In this document: positions 17,502 to 25,656 of the stretch, one piece after another | Numbering within the stretch: position 1 is the first letter of the stretch | How the letters are laid out: each line of letters begins with the position of its first letter | Source of the DNA: Bin87 sp965116785 | Lineage (GTDB): Bacteria > Chloroflexota > Dehalococcoidia > Lucifugimonadales > UBA3495 | Direction of reading: 5' to 3' | Length of the DNA: 64,000 nucleotides | Assembly (NCBI GenBank): GCA_965116785.1 | Contig: OZ220731.1 | Location: forward strand, 3,472,001-3,536,000 | Translations under genes and position numbers: made by a program | Notes under the pieces: model-generated | Databases searched by the model: none | The model's input: the letters and a program-made list of their open reading frames with translations, nothing else | What the model was told of the DNA's origin: nothing

Positions 17502-18071
17502 ATGGACCACCACGACAACGGCGACTCCGCGCTGCAAATTCGGTTCGAAGCACTGGTCGAACAGTGGGAGGACGACACCTGGATGCACTCCTTCCCTTCG
17601 ATCATCATGCGACACGAAGCCATCGGGGAAATCATCGCCATGGGCGAAAGCGCCCTCCCTCTGATACTCCGTCGTTACCGCGACCACGGCGGCTTCTGGC
17701 ACCATCCCCTGCGGGCCATCACCGGCTACAACAACCCTGACGGCATCGAACCCATCGAGGGCGTCCCAGGGTGGGTCGGCGTCAAGGTCAAGGAACAGCG
17801 GGACTCATGGCTGCGCTGGGGCGTCGTAAACGACCTGCTGGACACCGCTGAGCCGCAGCCCCGCACGGTGCACGGAGGCTTTGAACTCCGCCACTGGGGT
17901 TTCTGCGAAGATGACGCCTGTCGGGACGAGCGGGAACGCGTGTACCGCTGCCCGTCCTGTCAGCAGACCTTCTGCCACCAGTGCCTCGACCTGCTGCAAT
18001 GGGAAATCAACAACCTGAACCACTGCCCGAAGTGCGGTTGGAGCCCCGAAAATCCCGCCGGAGAACCGTGA
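17502..18071 (+). CDS. Two-domain protein: conserved helical domain plus cysteine-rich zinc-binding domain
   Basis: Encodes 189 residues. The N-terminal domain (FEALVEQWEDDTWMHS, IIAMGESALPLILRRY, HPLRAITGYNNP, then SWLRWG) matches a widespread uncharacterised domain I recall as 'MGxxAxPLILREL...WALRAITGE...W..WG'. It is often found beside small toxin- or regulator-like genes. The C-terminal 55 residues contain at least eight Cys and several His (CEDDAC, CPSCQQTFCHQC, CPKCGW), a probable binuclear zinc domain. The start at 17502 is set by the domain boundary and by the partial copy at 15985. The stop overlaps the next GTG (GTGA). Confidence 0.65.
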   Translation: MDHHDNGDSALQIRFEALVEQWEDDTWMHSFPSIIMRHEAIGEIIAMGESALPLILRRYRDHGGFWHHPLRAITGYNNPDGIEPIEGVPGWVGVKVKEQRDSWLRWGVVNDLLDTAEPQPRTVHGGFELRHWGFCEDDACRDERERVYRCPSCQQTFCHQCLDLLQWEINNLNHCPKCGWSPENPAGEP

Positions 18072-18349
18072 CGCCAAGGACGCAGATGCGTCCCCGGGTC
18101 GCAGCTGCTGGCTTACCACAAGTGCACGCCCGGCTTCGGCACCACATCCGCCAGTTCACCGACCTGTCAACCGACGAGATCCTCTCGCGGGTTCGCGACC
18201 AGCACGAGGAAGCCCACTGGACCTGCATCCGGCGCTTCAGGCAACATGGCATCACGCTGAAGACCGAAACGGCCAGGGAGACCGCCATCCGGGGCGGCTT
18301 GAGCACCGCCGGCAACGTGGCGGACCTCATGGTCACCCTGAACGAGTAG
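18068..18349 (+). CDS. Small helical protein, paralogue of the 16937 product
   Basis: Encodes 93 residues if it starts at the GTG overlapping the stop of the 17502 gene; later starts at 18086 or 18122 are possible. The central QFTDLSTDEILSRVRDQHEE and WTCIRRFRQHGI resemble the 16937 product. A C-terminal tail (GLSTAGNVADLMVTLNE) is extra. Each paralogue follows a larger orphan gene with a four-base overlap, suggesting each serves as partner to the protein before it. Confidence 0.55.
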   Translation: MTPRTQMRPRVAAAGLPQVHARLRHHIRQFTDLSTDEILSRVRDQHEEAHWTCIRRFRQHGITLKTETARETAIRGGLSTAGNVADLMVTLNE

Positions 18350-18581
18350 CATCAGCACCAGCGCGAAGCCGAATTCCACGACGCTGGGTTTCTCACAGCG
18401 GCAAACCGCCCGTGGGCTCCCAACCGCACCCTGCCGCCCCGATGCGGGCAACGGACACTACAGGTCCCCATCCCACGCGCAAACCCTCGCACCCCAGCAT
18501 ACTCTAAACTCAACCACGCACCCGCCGGGCCAGTCCGGGCAACGACCCCAGTGCCCAACGCCTCAAAGACAGGTAAACAAC

Positions 18582-19971
18582 ATGACCAATATCGCAAGGC
18601 GCTCCGGCAAGGCGCGGTGCAACCTCTGCGGCGACGAAAAGAGCGCCACTCAGATGGGCAACCACATCGCCCAGGAGCTGGAGTACATCGAAAACGCCCG
18701 GCGGTGGCGTGAGACAGCCACCGAGCCACGCCGGTACCTCCACGTGCAGATCCAGCACCAGCGCGCCAAACACTTCTGGATGCACCTGCTGGTGCCCCCG
18801 GACCACCCTGGGCCAGCTCGACGCCTTCCTGCACGCCGCCTGGCTGGAATACTGCGGCCACCTGTCGCGCTTTGACTTCCACGGCCTGACGGCATGGTCT
18901 CCAGGCAGCCGGAGACCCGGTTCCTGGCTCTTCGACGAAGACGACGAGGACGATGACGATAACCAGCCACTCATTGACTGGAACACCGCCGCCATCCGAG
19001 CCATGCCGCCCGGGATGACGGGGACCCACGAGTACGACTTCGGCTCCACCACAACGCTGCAGATCACCAGCCACCGCAGCGTGCGGCTGAGGGCGGGCGA
19101 CGACGTCATGGTCATCGCCCGCAACGCGCCTGTCGCGTGCGACGTGTGCGAAAGGGAACCCGCCCGAACCCTCACGCCGACGGCGGGCACGATGACCGCC
19201 CCAGACGGCCAGCGGCACCGCGGCATCTTCTACGTGCCGGTCTGCGGGTCCTGCGATCCGCCCCAACCCGATGATGACGCCTCCGCCGACTGCAACGGAG
19301 AATGCTCCATCTGCGACCAGGCAGACGACGACACGGCGGTGCCCATCCCCGTGGTGAACAGCCCACGCCTCTACGACACCGACTGTTTCCTGATCGACGA
19401 ATTGGCCGAACCCGCACCGGCGCCCCGCCTCAGTGGACAAGGATATGCCGGACGGGGCAAGCCGCATGGCGAGAACACCGAGGGAACGGGACCCGCCACC
19501 ACCGCCATACCTGATGAGGAGACGAACATGAAACATGACGACTGCGAAAACGAAGAAGACGACTTCGAGCCTGGCCTGGACCCCATCCTCGACAACATGG
19601 AACGCTGGCCCAACATCCTGATCATGGACTCGCTGCTGGAATCCGCCGGCAGGTTCAATGACGACGTTCCGCCGCCGGAGGCCATCGTCAGAGCCCTGGA
19701 CGGCCTCGAGAAGCTGGCGCTGGCCCGCACGCTGGGCGACCAGACCGGCGACCACCACAAGTACTTCGAGGAAGCCCCGGACTGGACCTACACGCCAAGC
19801 GAGAGCAACGACGCCATCAACGAGCCGGGCAATGTCCGGCGGTTCACCGACGGTGCAGACATCGTGGTCGCCGACGCCATCCTGTCGTGGAACGACGGGG
19901 ATGCAATCTTCATGTCCGGCTACCTGCCCCAGAAGGGCACCCTGCTGGCCTACTTCGGACCGAAGCCGTAA
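18582..19971 (+). CDS. pRiA4b ORF-3-like protein with N-terminal zinc finger, one frameshift
   Basis: Two frames join into one protein. Frame one (from the ATG at 18582) gives CNLCGDEKSATQMGNHIAQE, a C2H2-like finger, then YLHVQIQHQRAKHFWMHLLV. Frame two continues with TLGQLDAFLHAAWLEYCGHL, HEYDFGSTTTLQITSH, VMVIARNAP, three further CxxC pairs and IPVVNSPRLYDTDCF. This is the architecture I recall for zinc-finger pRiA4b ORF-3-like proteins (a domain first noted on plasmids). The break lies at CCCCC near 18800; one C fewer restores the frame. After about 19500 the same frame carries a further acidic domain whose ATG at 19527 follows GAGGAGACGAAC. That may be a separately translated protein of about 147 residues (MKHDDCENEEDD to LLAYFGPKP). 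Confidence 0.6.
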
Positions 19972-20259
19972 CCTGCGCCGGCCATCACGCGGGGACAGAG
20001 AGACCAGATGAAAAGGGCTGCCTGCGGTCTGTCCGCCAGACTGGTCGCGGTCGAAAGGTCAATCCCCTGCGGCAACCTGGTGCCGAAAGCCTGTCCTAAT
20101 CTGCACGCATAACACCCGTACATCGCGCTCGCCACATCAAGCCCAACCACGTAACGGCGAAGACCGCCAGCGCACCCACGAACGCCACCGTTCCCGCCGC
20201 TTGACTTCCTTGTGCCCGTCGTCAACGGAGTACTGCTGGACTCCCAAGACACCCGCAGA

Positions 20260-20453
20260 ATGGGAGACAGCAAAAGCAACGACCGTGGGACCACACCGAC
20301 TACCACGCAACCGGCATCTGGGTCAAAACCGACGACAGCGATAGCATACAGCGCATCATCAACTCACTAAACCTGTACCGAACCATCCGCAATCGGGACG
20401 ACATCCTCACCAACGGCAATTGGCACCGCAACCACATCATGAGCTCCCCCTGA
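20260..20453 (+). pseudogene. Short frameshifted ORF
   Basis: An ATG at 20260 opens MGDSKSND, then the frame must shift by one base near 20287 to read WDHTDYHATGIWVKTDD, SIQRIINSLNLYRTIRNRDD and a stop at 20453. That second part has protein-like composition but no start codon in its own frame. It ends 13 bases before the next gene. Probably a small gene with an indel. Confidence 0.35.
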
Positions 20454-20466
20454 TCATGAGGTCGAA

Positions 20467-20709
20467 ATGGATAAGCGAAGCAAAGAGTTCACACAGAACC
20501 CCACCAACGAGGAAATCAACGAAAGAGCAAGCAAGATCAACGAAAGGTTGTATCAGAACGAAGTAGAACGAACGCGAAAGATGATGGCGGAAACGCCGAA
20601 AATAGAGGAAACGCCCAAGACCGGGCCGATCGGCCTAGGGACGGGATCCATAGTAACCCCGGAGGACACGGAGCGCCTGAACGAGGAATTCGTCAATCAG
20701 CGGTTCTGA
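20467..20709 (+). CDS. Small charged hypothetical protein
   Basis: Encodes 80 residues; GAGGTCGA precedes the ATG. Composition is highly charged with few aromatics (NEEINERASKINERLYQNEV), predicted mostly helical and partly disordered, ending DTERLNEEFVNQRF. No known motif. It may be co-transcribed with the broken ORF just before it. Confidence 0.6.
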   Translation: MDKRSKEFTQNPTNEEINERASKINERLYQNEVERTRKMMAETPKIEETPKTGPIGLGTGSIVTPEDTERLNEEFVNQRF

Positions 20710-20915
20710 CTAGACGCTCAGCAAAACCAACGAACCCAGCACGAGCCCGCTTATCCAATGGGCTGCGTCGTTGCCGCAGACTTGCGGCAACTGCGGATGC
20801 GACGCCAGCGGGAGGCATTTCCGGCGGCCATGCCCACAGCGCGCGGAAAACGGGCTGGAACCCATCCGGCGCCAGACCCGCGCACAGCTGGACATCCTGC
20901 GGCAGGGCGACCGCA

Positions 20916-21340
20916 TCAGTGGCGGCGCCCTCCGGTCTCAGTGAGCATCGGGACCACGACGACGTGACCAGGAGCCGGCAGGCTGGTCTTTTGGTCTCCT
21001 TCTCGGGCGGATTCGCGCACCATGCGGGCCCTTCCCATTACGCGCCCTCCACCACGGCGCCATCGAAATGCACCAATCACCGGCCTCAAGAACCGGCCTT
21101 GCTCCGCCTTCGCAGAGATCCACCCGACCAACTCGCCGATTCCTCGTCAGGCACCGAGTCCCGCTCCGCAAACGCAGATATGCTCCGTGGATGTTCGAAC
21201 GTGTAGAAATCCAAGGAGTTTTCGTGCTCGACCGGGTCAAGCCAGCCGGCTTCCACGCCCGCGTCCCACGCTGCCTGAAAGCCGTCGCTTCGGACAACAC
21301 GGTAACGCCTACTCTCGTCGGATGGCGTCTGCGACCGCAC
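20916..21340 (-). pseudogene. Frameshifted partner gene of the Panacea antitoxin
   Basis: A GTG at 21340, overlapping the 3' end of the Panacea gene by 32 bases, opens RRYRVVRSDGFQAAWDAGVE, then DFYTFEHPRSISAFAERDS. Near 21145 the protein-like sequence moves to another frame (GELVGWISAKAEQGRFLRPV, then GAFRWRRGGG) and runs to 20916. A single indel near GAGGAATCGGCGAG would join the two. In Panacea modules the neighbouring gene usually encodes the toxin, so this may be a toxin gene that is broken or misread. Toxin fold not recognised. Confidence 0.45.
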
Positions 21341-21860
21341 GTGCTCGGCGGAGAGAGTTTTGGCTCAGCGGTGGCGCAAACACGCCGGCCAGTTCGTAGT
21401 CCATAGGTTCACCGTCTTCGGTGGCCCGCCAGGCTAATTCCTGGTGAGAATAACCCTCAATCGCGGCCGCATTGAACCCGGTGAAACGCTGGATCTGCTC
21501 GTCCATCAGCGCCAGTTCATCCGGGTCAAGCAGCTCCCGGTTTGCCGGACGGAGAGTCAAAAGCCGGTATCGGTGATAACCGGCCCCCGCGGACTCGCGC
21601 AGGACATCAGCCACTCCGGAATGCTCCATCTCCGCTCTGACTCGATGCCAATTCTCCGGGTAAGGGCCGTGGGGAAAGTGCAGATACGTGGTACCGGTAA
21701 TCGGCTTCCCGCGCAGAATATACGCAGCACAGTCGGAGTAATAAAGCAGCTTCACCAGCTTGGTCATCCCGAAATCGGGGTCGTCAGCCGAACGTTCGCT
21801 CACGTACAGCACCGCCTCAATCAGTTTCTCCAGATCCTGGGCGAAAGCTGCCTGCGACAT
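21309..21860 (-). CDS. Panacea (DUF4065) domain protein, antitoxin-like
   Basis: Encodes 183 residues. The ATG at 21860 has GAGGAGG nine bases upstream. The family pattern is clear: FGMTKLVKLLYYSDCAAYIL, GKPITGTTYLHFPHGPYPEN, and a C-terminal helix NAAAIEGYSHQELAWRATED followed by GEPMDYELA. Panacea/SocA-like domains act as antitoxins paired with diverse toxins, or as protein-interaction modules. The next gene on the same strand overlaps it and is the candidate partner. The leader 21861-21900 is AT-richer and probably holds the promoter. Confidence 0.8.
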   Translation of the reverse strand: MSQAAFAQDLEKLIEAVLYVSERSADDPDFGMTKLVKLLYYSDCAAYILRGKPITGTTYLHFPHGPYPENWHRVRAEMEHSGVADVLRESAGAGYHRYRLLTLRPANRELLDPDELALMDEQIQRFTGFNAAAIEGYSHQELAWRATEDGEPMDYELAGVFAPPLSQNSLRRARAVADAIRRE

Positions 21861-21900
21861 GGTCGTGGGCCTCCTCAACATCCGAAACCTCGGAGGATGC

Positions 21901-22310
21901 TAATAGGACGCAATTATAGGACGGGTCCCTCCTTCCTGACAACGCCGGATCACCAAAGTCAGGCGATTTCGCTAATCAGCGAGCAGGTGAACTGACGCCA
22001 TGGAACCTACCACGCTGCAGTACCGCGCCCAGACGTCCGACGCGAGGGTCCCTTGATCTGATCCTCGCCAGGGCAGGCAACTTGCCTGGGCGTGCCGCCG
22101 GAGGCCCATCAGGTCAACAAGCGCAACACCACCCACCGTGGGCGGAAATGCGCTGCACGCATGAACTCGCTCGGTCCAACAAACAGTAGCGAAATTTCCT
22201 ACATGACCCGGGGCGGTGCTTGACCCCATCCTGACGGTGATGACAGCCGCCTCGCTGTCGGTGGCGGCCAGTCGCGTTTCGGACCCACCTCTTCCAACTG
22301 AACAGCGTCG
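21901..22310. other. Gene-free stretch before repeat copies
   Basis: No credible coding frame. The segment near 22240 (GCCTCGCTGTCG) matches sequence upstream of the interrupted repeat at about 1280, so homology between repeat-bearing regions may extend beyond the core. Confidence 0.4.
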
Positions 22311-22425
22311 CACGGCGCCGCTTTCGCGTCAGTGGCAAATTCCGCGTCAAAGCCTCGAAAGCGCGCCCGGGGGCCGTTTCCGGCGAAAACTGCGGCCTTC
22401 TCGCAGCGGATGGCAAAACGGCCAC
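22311..22425 (+). repeat. Dispersed stem-loop repeat copy
   Basis: Contains GGCGCCGCTTTCGCGTCAGTGG, AATTCCGCGTCAAAGCC, CGAAAGCGCGCCCGGGGGCC, GTTTCCGGCGAAAACTGCGG and a right flank with GCAGCGGATGGCAAAACGG. Near-consensus copy, plus orientation. Confidence 0.75.
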
Positions 22426-22697
22426 GGCTGTGGCCCCAAAGATGCGCCATGCCGCCGTTCGGCCCAATCTCTTCCCGACCACGGTTCCGGAACTCATATC
22501 CCAGAAAGCCGATTACCGGACCTACCGGATGAACGCCTCAGCGCCGCGGCCGGCAGCGCACGGACGGTCAACCTGCAACCATTTTTACAACGGTGAAGAG
22601 AGGCACGGACTCGCCAACCAAGTCCGGCGCAACGGCGACGTCCTCCAGACACGGGCGAGCGGTTTCGCTACCGGAGCTCCGCTTTCACCACAACAGG

Positions 22698-22785
22698 CCC
22701 CTGTAGCGCCGTTTTCGCGTCGGTAGAACGATTCGTCTCAGCACCGCGAAAACGCGCCCGGAGGCCGTTTCCGGTTGATCGGAAG
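22698..22785 (+). repeat. Dispersed stem-loop repeat copy
   Basis: Contains GCGCCGTTTTCGCGTCGG, CGATTCGTCTCAGCACCGCG, AAAACGCGCCCGGAGGCC and GTTTCCGG. The right part is shortened. About 100 bases upstream, CAACCATTTTTACAACGG (near 22577) also occurs inverted at about 50395, beside another repeat copy. Confidence 0.7.
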
Positions 22786-22868
22786 GCAACCGTGAGCGTT
22801 GAAACGTCCCTCCCATCGTGTTAGGTTGCGGACAAGGCCTGCGACTCTCTCACCGCTAGGCCGCGATC

Positions 22869-23249
22869 ATGTCTAAGCCTTCGGTTGAACTCTCACTTTT
22901 CCCGATGGCGGTAGCCATCTCCCTCGGCGTCGCCATGATTATGGCACCGTTGTTAGTGTATGTTTGGCGCCAATTAGGCCAAGAGCTGTTAACACTGACC
23001 GATCCACAAGAGATCGCCGAAACCAAGGCGGTTCGTCGCGGGTTGCTCAGCTTGCTCTTCTTCGTGCTCGCTCTACCCGTGGCGATCGGTTCGCTGTATG
23101 CCTGTTGGCACACCTGGCATGACCTGAATTCATATGCCCAGCCGCCGCCACAGCAGCGCGAGGGCAATTTTCAACCAACGCCACCCGATGGGCAGAAAAA
23201 TGGTCAGTACCTGAAAGGTGAGGAGACCGAGGAAACAAAACCAGATTGA
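22869..23249 (+). CDS. Membrane protein with two helices
   Basis: Encodes 126 residues: hydrophobic helices at about 10-32 (FPMAVAISLGVAMIMAPLLV) and 59-79 (LLSLLFFVLALPVAIGSLYA), an intervening polar segment and a polar C-terminal tail ending in an acidic EETEETKPD. The ribosome-binding site is weak. Its last 120 bases overlap the 3' end of the convergent gene 23130-23486, so the tail may not be conserved. Function unknown. Confidence 0.5.
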   Translation: MSKPSVELSLFPMAVAISLGVAMIMAPLLVYVWRQLGQELLTLTDPQEIAETKAVRRGLLSLLFFVLALPVAIGSLYACWHTWHDLNSYAQPPPQQREGNFQPTPPDGQKNGQYLKGEETEETKPD

Positions 23250-23486
23250 TGTCGCCACGGTGAAGAGAATTGCACCCGCCAACACCATCGCGTAGTCGTT
23301 GCGATGGTCTCCCCACACAACGAATATGATCCCCATCGCGGTGAACGCCAAGCCCGCCGCTAGCGCGTAGGTGACCCAGTCGTGGCGGGACCATGCACGG
23401 TCGGGGCGGTTATCCAATTCCCCGGTTTCAACTGGCAGGCTAGGCGGGTCGACGACTTCTGGGTTTTGCGCATCCGGCGTTGCCAT
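23130..23486 (-). CDS. Membrane protein converging on and overlapping the previous gene
   Basis: Encodes 118 residues from the ATG at 23486 (GGGGAAG upstream). A polar proline-rich N-terminus (PEVVDPPSLPVETGELDNRP) precedes helices VTYALAAGLAFTAMGIIFVV, MVLAGAILFTVATSIWFCFL and a last amphipathic one (WRWLKIALALLWRRLGI). Resembles a small inner-membrane protein; family unknown. The antisense overlap with the plus-strand gene is 120 bases. Confidence 0.5.
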   Translation of the reverse strand: MATPDAQNPEVVDPPSLPVETGELDNRPDRAWSRHDWVTYALAAGLAFTAMGIIFVVWGDHRNDYAMVLAGAILFTVATSIWFCFLGLLTFQVLTIFLPIGWRWLKIALALLWRRLGI

Positions 23487-23912
23487 GGTGACTTCCCCGT
23501 TGCCCATAATACATTGACGGACCTGAGGTGACAAACAGACGGCTCTCATCGTTAGGGCGTCCCGGGAACCGAGCTCGCCGACCAAAACGCCGTTCGAAGT
23601 ATGGAAACCCCAATCTCGGCAATCAAGCGGCTAACCGCATGGCAGGCCACCACCAAGAGGCTGAAGCCATGTCAGTCCAGGCCGCCCACTGGATAAACGG
23701 CGAGCGGCAACCTTTGCCGGCCATCCGATACCAAGTCATGCCGAGAACTGTGAGGCGATTTCGCTACTCACTGCCGGGACACCAAGCGGCCAGCAACCTC
23801 CAAAGCGGCAGGTCTCGGCAAAATGGAGATACGGCAGCGTTTAGCCCGAAAACCAAGACGGCCCCGACCATTGTGGCCGGAGCCGTCCCACTTGAAGAGC
23901 AGAGGTCACCGC
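23487..23912. other. Gene-free stretch with a weak hairpin
   Basis: No convincing gene. Near 23857-23887, GACGGC and GCCGTC flank a loop that can itself pair, a possible terminator for the minus-strand DUF2283 gene. Confidence 0.35.
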
Positions 23913-24179
23913 CTACGATGGCACCGGAGCCAAAGCTTCCACCCCAGCCTCGGCCAACAGCTGACTAACTTCCGGCAACACTTCCTCGGGTATCCCGTCG
24001 AGGTCAATGCCATCGTCGATATTCAAGAAGGTGATGCCCAGCACGTTGCCCTCGACATCCAGGTTGATGTGCCGGTCATCCCCTAAATCGGGACCAGGGC
24101 CTCCGTATTCCGTGTCCCTCAATTTCAGATACAAACTCGGAAATTCAGGGTCAAAGTTGATTCCCATTTGAAAACTCAT
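23913..24179 (-). CDS. DUF2283 family protein, antitoxin-like
   Basis: Encodes 88 residues from the ATG at 24179, which follows AAGGAGAGGGTG. The DUF2283 pattern is visible: a starting FDPEFPSLYLKLRD strand, then DDRHINLDVEGNVLGITFLN with the DxxGxxxGI turn, and a C-terminal LPEVSQLLAEAG helix. DUF2283 proteins often follow DUF4258 genes, and the pair behaves like a toxin-antitoxin unit in several genomes. Here the upstream gene on the same strand ends 37 bases before. Confidence 0.75.
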   Translation of the reverse strand: MSFQMGINFDPEFPSLYLKLRDTEYGGPGPDLGDDRHINLDVEGNVLGITFLNIDDGIDLDGIPEEVLPEVSQLLAEAGVEALAPVPS

Positions 24180-24216
24180 CACCCTCTCCTTCATGGTCGG
24201 TCCCAGACCAGCTGCC

Positions 24217-24504
24217 TCACCCAGGCGCCTCACGAACCGTGATGATACGAGCATACGCCTCAACCGCCTGCTCAACCAAGATGTTCAGAGTCAAATCCGC
24301 CGAAAGGTCGCATTGGTACCGCCACTGGTCGGATTTCCTACCCTGCCACCCTCCAACGCTCCCCGACACAGCACGATCTTGAAGAAGGCGGATTACGTCG
24401 TTTATCGAAATGCCCAACTCCTCGGCATCATTCCGGCAACGCAACGTGGGATGAAAAGCAGTGTTGACAGTAATCACGGTCGCCCTGCAGAAAAAATTGA
24501 ACAT
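24217..24504 (-). CDS. DUF4258-like protein, candidate toxin partner of DUF2283
   Basis: Encodes 95 residues from the ATG at 24504; a GTG at 24477 is an alternative with AGGG upstream. The core TAFHPTLRCRNDAEELGISI, then NDVIRLLQDRAVSG, and a strand VEAYARIITVREA fit the DUF4258 layout (strand, helix with GIS, then paired strands ending in ITV). Upstream frame extension to 24885 has no protein character. Assignment is by pattern and by its place before DUF2283. Confidence 0.55.
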   Translation of the reverse strand: MFNFFCRATVITVNTAFHPTLRCRNDAEELGISINDVIRLLQDRAVSGSVGGWQGRKSDQWRYQCDLSADLTLNILVEQAVEAYARIITVREAPG

Positions 24505-24978
24505 GCGGGCTCTCGACCCGTATGCGGCGCAAGAGCAGCCACGCGGAAGTACGGTGTCAAGGCACCATGCCTCCGAACCCCGTCGCTGTCCACACGCTGA
24601 AATCAGACCTGGATGACCCGGTTCTCGACAACGCGTCCGTCGATGCACCACACGAACACGAACGAGACCACGGCCCAGCTCCTGTGGGGTTGCGTTTGGC
24701 GAAACAAACCGCCACATGGGGCGCCCACTACCGTGGCTGAAGCAAGGACATCTATAGAAGACATTGGCTGAAACCAACCGGCACCGAGCCCGAAGTCCCA
24801 ATCCAGAATGCCGGCTCTCAGCGATGCCACGGCCCAGCCAGAGCACCGAAACGCAACCCGTCGCCAGATGGACGTCTGCAACCACTACTCAAACCAGTCC
24901 CAGAGTAGCGAAATCGCCTCAGAACTGTATACTCATGGCGACTGTCCGACGGAACACCTCATCCGGAACCGCCTGACC
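24505..24978. other. Gene-free stretch
   Basis: Between the DUF4258-like gene and the basic ORF at 24979 I see no frame with start signal or recognisable motif. It should contain the promoter for the minus-strand pair. Confidence 0.35.
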
Positions 24979-25269
24979 ATGAAAAAACGGCAAGCCCGCA
25001 AGATCATCAGGCAAGTGCTGCAACAGGGCCGGCCCGTCAACCTGCCCGACGGACGACGGGCGTCGAAAAGCGCCATACGGAGCGCAAGGAGCGTCAACCC
25101 TGGCCTTCTCGCTGGTAGCAGTCCGCAGGAGCTGAAGCGCAGGGCCACCTTGGCGAGACGTTTCGACAGCGCAAGAAGACGACAGGAACGAATCTTCAAC
25201 CGGAACTTCAAACGTGCCACGCGCAGCCGTCGCCCGCACAGCGCCGGTGACGTAGTCGCCAACCGATAG
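24979..25269 (+). CDS. Very basic small protein
   Basis: Encodes 96 residues, about one third Arg and Lys: MKKRQARKIIRQVLQQGRP, LPDGRRASKSAIRSARS, LARRFDSARRRQERIF and NRNFKRATRSRR. Probably nucleic-acid binding by charge. The ribosome-binding site is poor. Existence of a partial copy at 890-945 supports that this was a real gene. The dispersed repeat copy starts 90 bases after its stop. Confidence 0.4.
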   Translation: MKKRQARKIIRQVLQQGRPVNLPDGRRASKSAIRSARSVNPGLLAGSSPQELKRRATLARRFDSARRRQERIFNRNFKRATRSRRPHSAGDVVANR

Positions 25270-25355
25270 GCAATCGCCGCCAAGTCCGCCATCCCGCGGT
25301 GCCGGTGGCCGCCACCCATGACGGGGCCGGTTCCGGTCTACCGCTTCCACTCCAA

Positions 25356-25480
25356 CGGCGTCCTGCGGCGCCGTTTTCGTATCAGTGGACAATTTTCCAC
25401 CTGAAAGGCGCGGAAACGCGCCCGGAGGCCGTTTCTGGCGGAAACCGGAGCACTCCGGCAACAAATGGCAAAACGGTGAC
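25356..25480 (+). repeat. Dispersed stem-loop repeat copy
   Basis: Contains CGGCGTCCTGCGGCGCCGTT, TTCGTATCAGTGGACAATTT, GGCGCGGAAACGCGCCCGGA, GGCCGTTTCTGGCGGAAACC and GCACTCCGGCAACAAATGGC, then AAAACGG. It lies about 180 bases upstream of the first giant gene. Confidence 0.75.
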
Positions 25481-25656
25481 GGCCCCCGCGCAAAAGCGCC
25501 CAGCGCCAGCGTTCGAGGTCCCACATCCCCGAAATCCCATTCCTGTTTCGCGCTCGTGAACCGGCCCTGACCACCCCGGGACGGGGCCGAAACGGCATGT
25601 CGTTTTGAGGAGTTCCGCTAACTTATGTCCATTCACCAAAAAGAGGTACATGGACC

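Noticed and set aside
18352..19758. A 468-codon minus-strand open frame
   Set aside because: It lies opposite the pRiA4b-like gene, which has clear zinc-finger and domain motifs; the reverse frame is low-complexity.
22311..22785. A CRISPR array formed by the recurring repeats
   Set aside because: Copies are kilobases or hundreds of bases apart, over 80 bp long and imperfect, without regular spacers.
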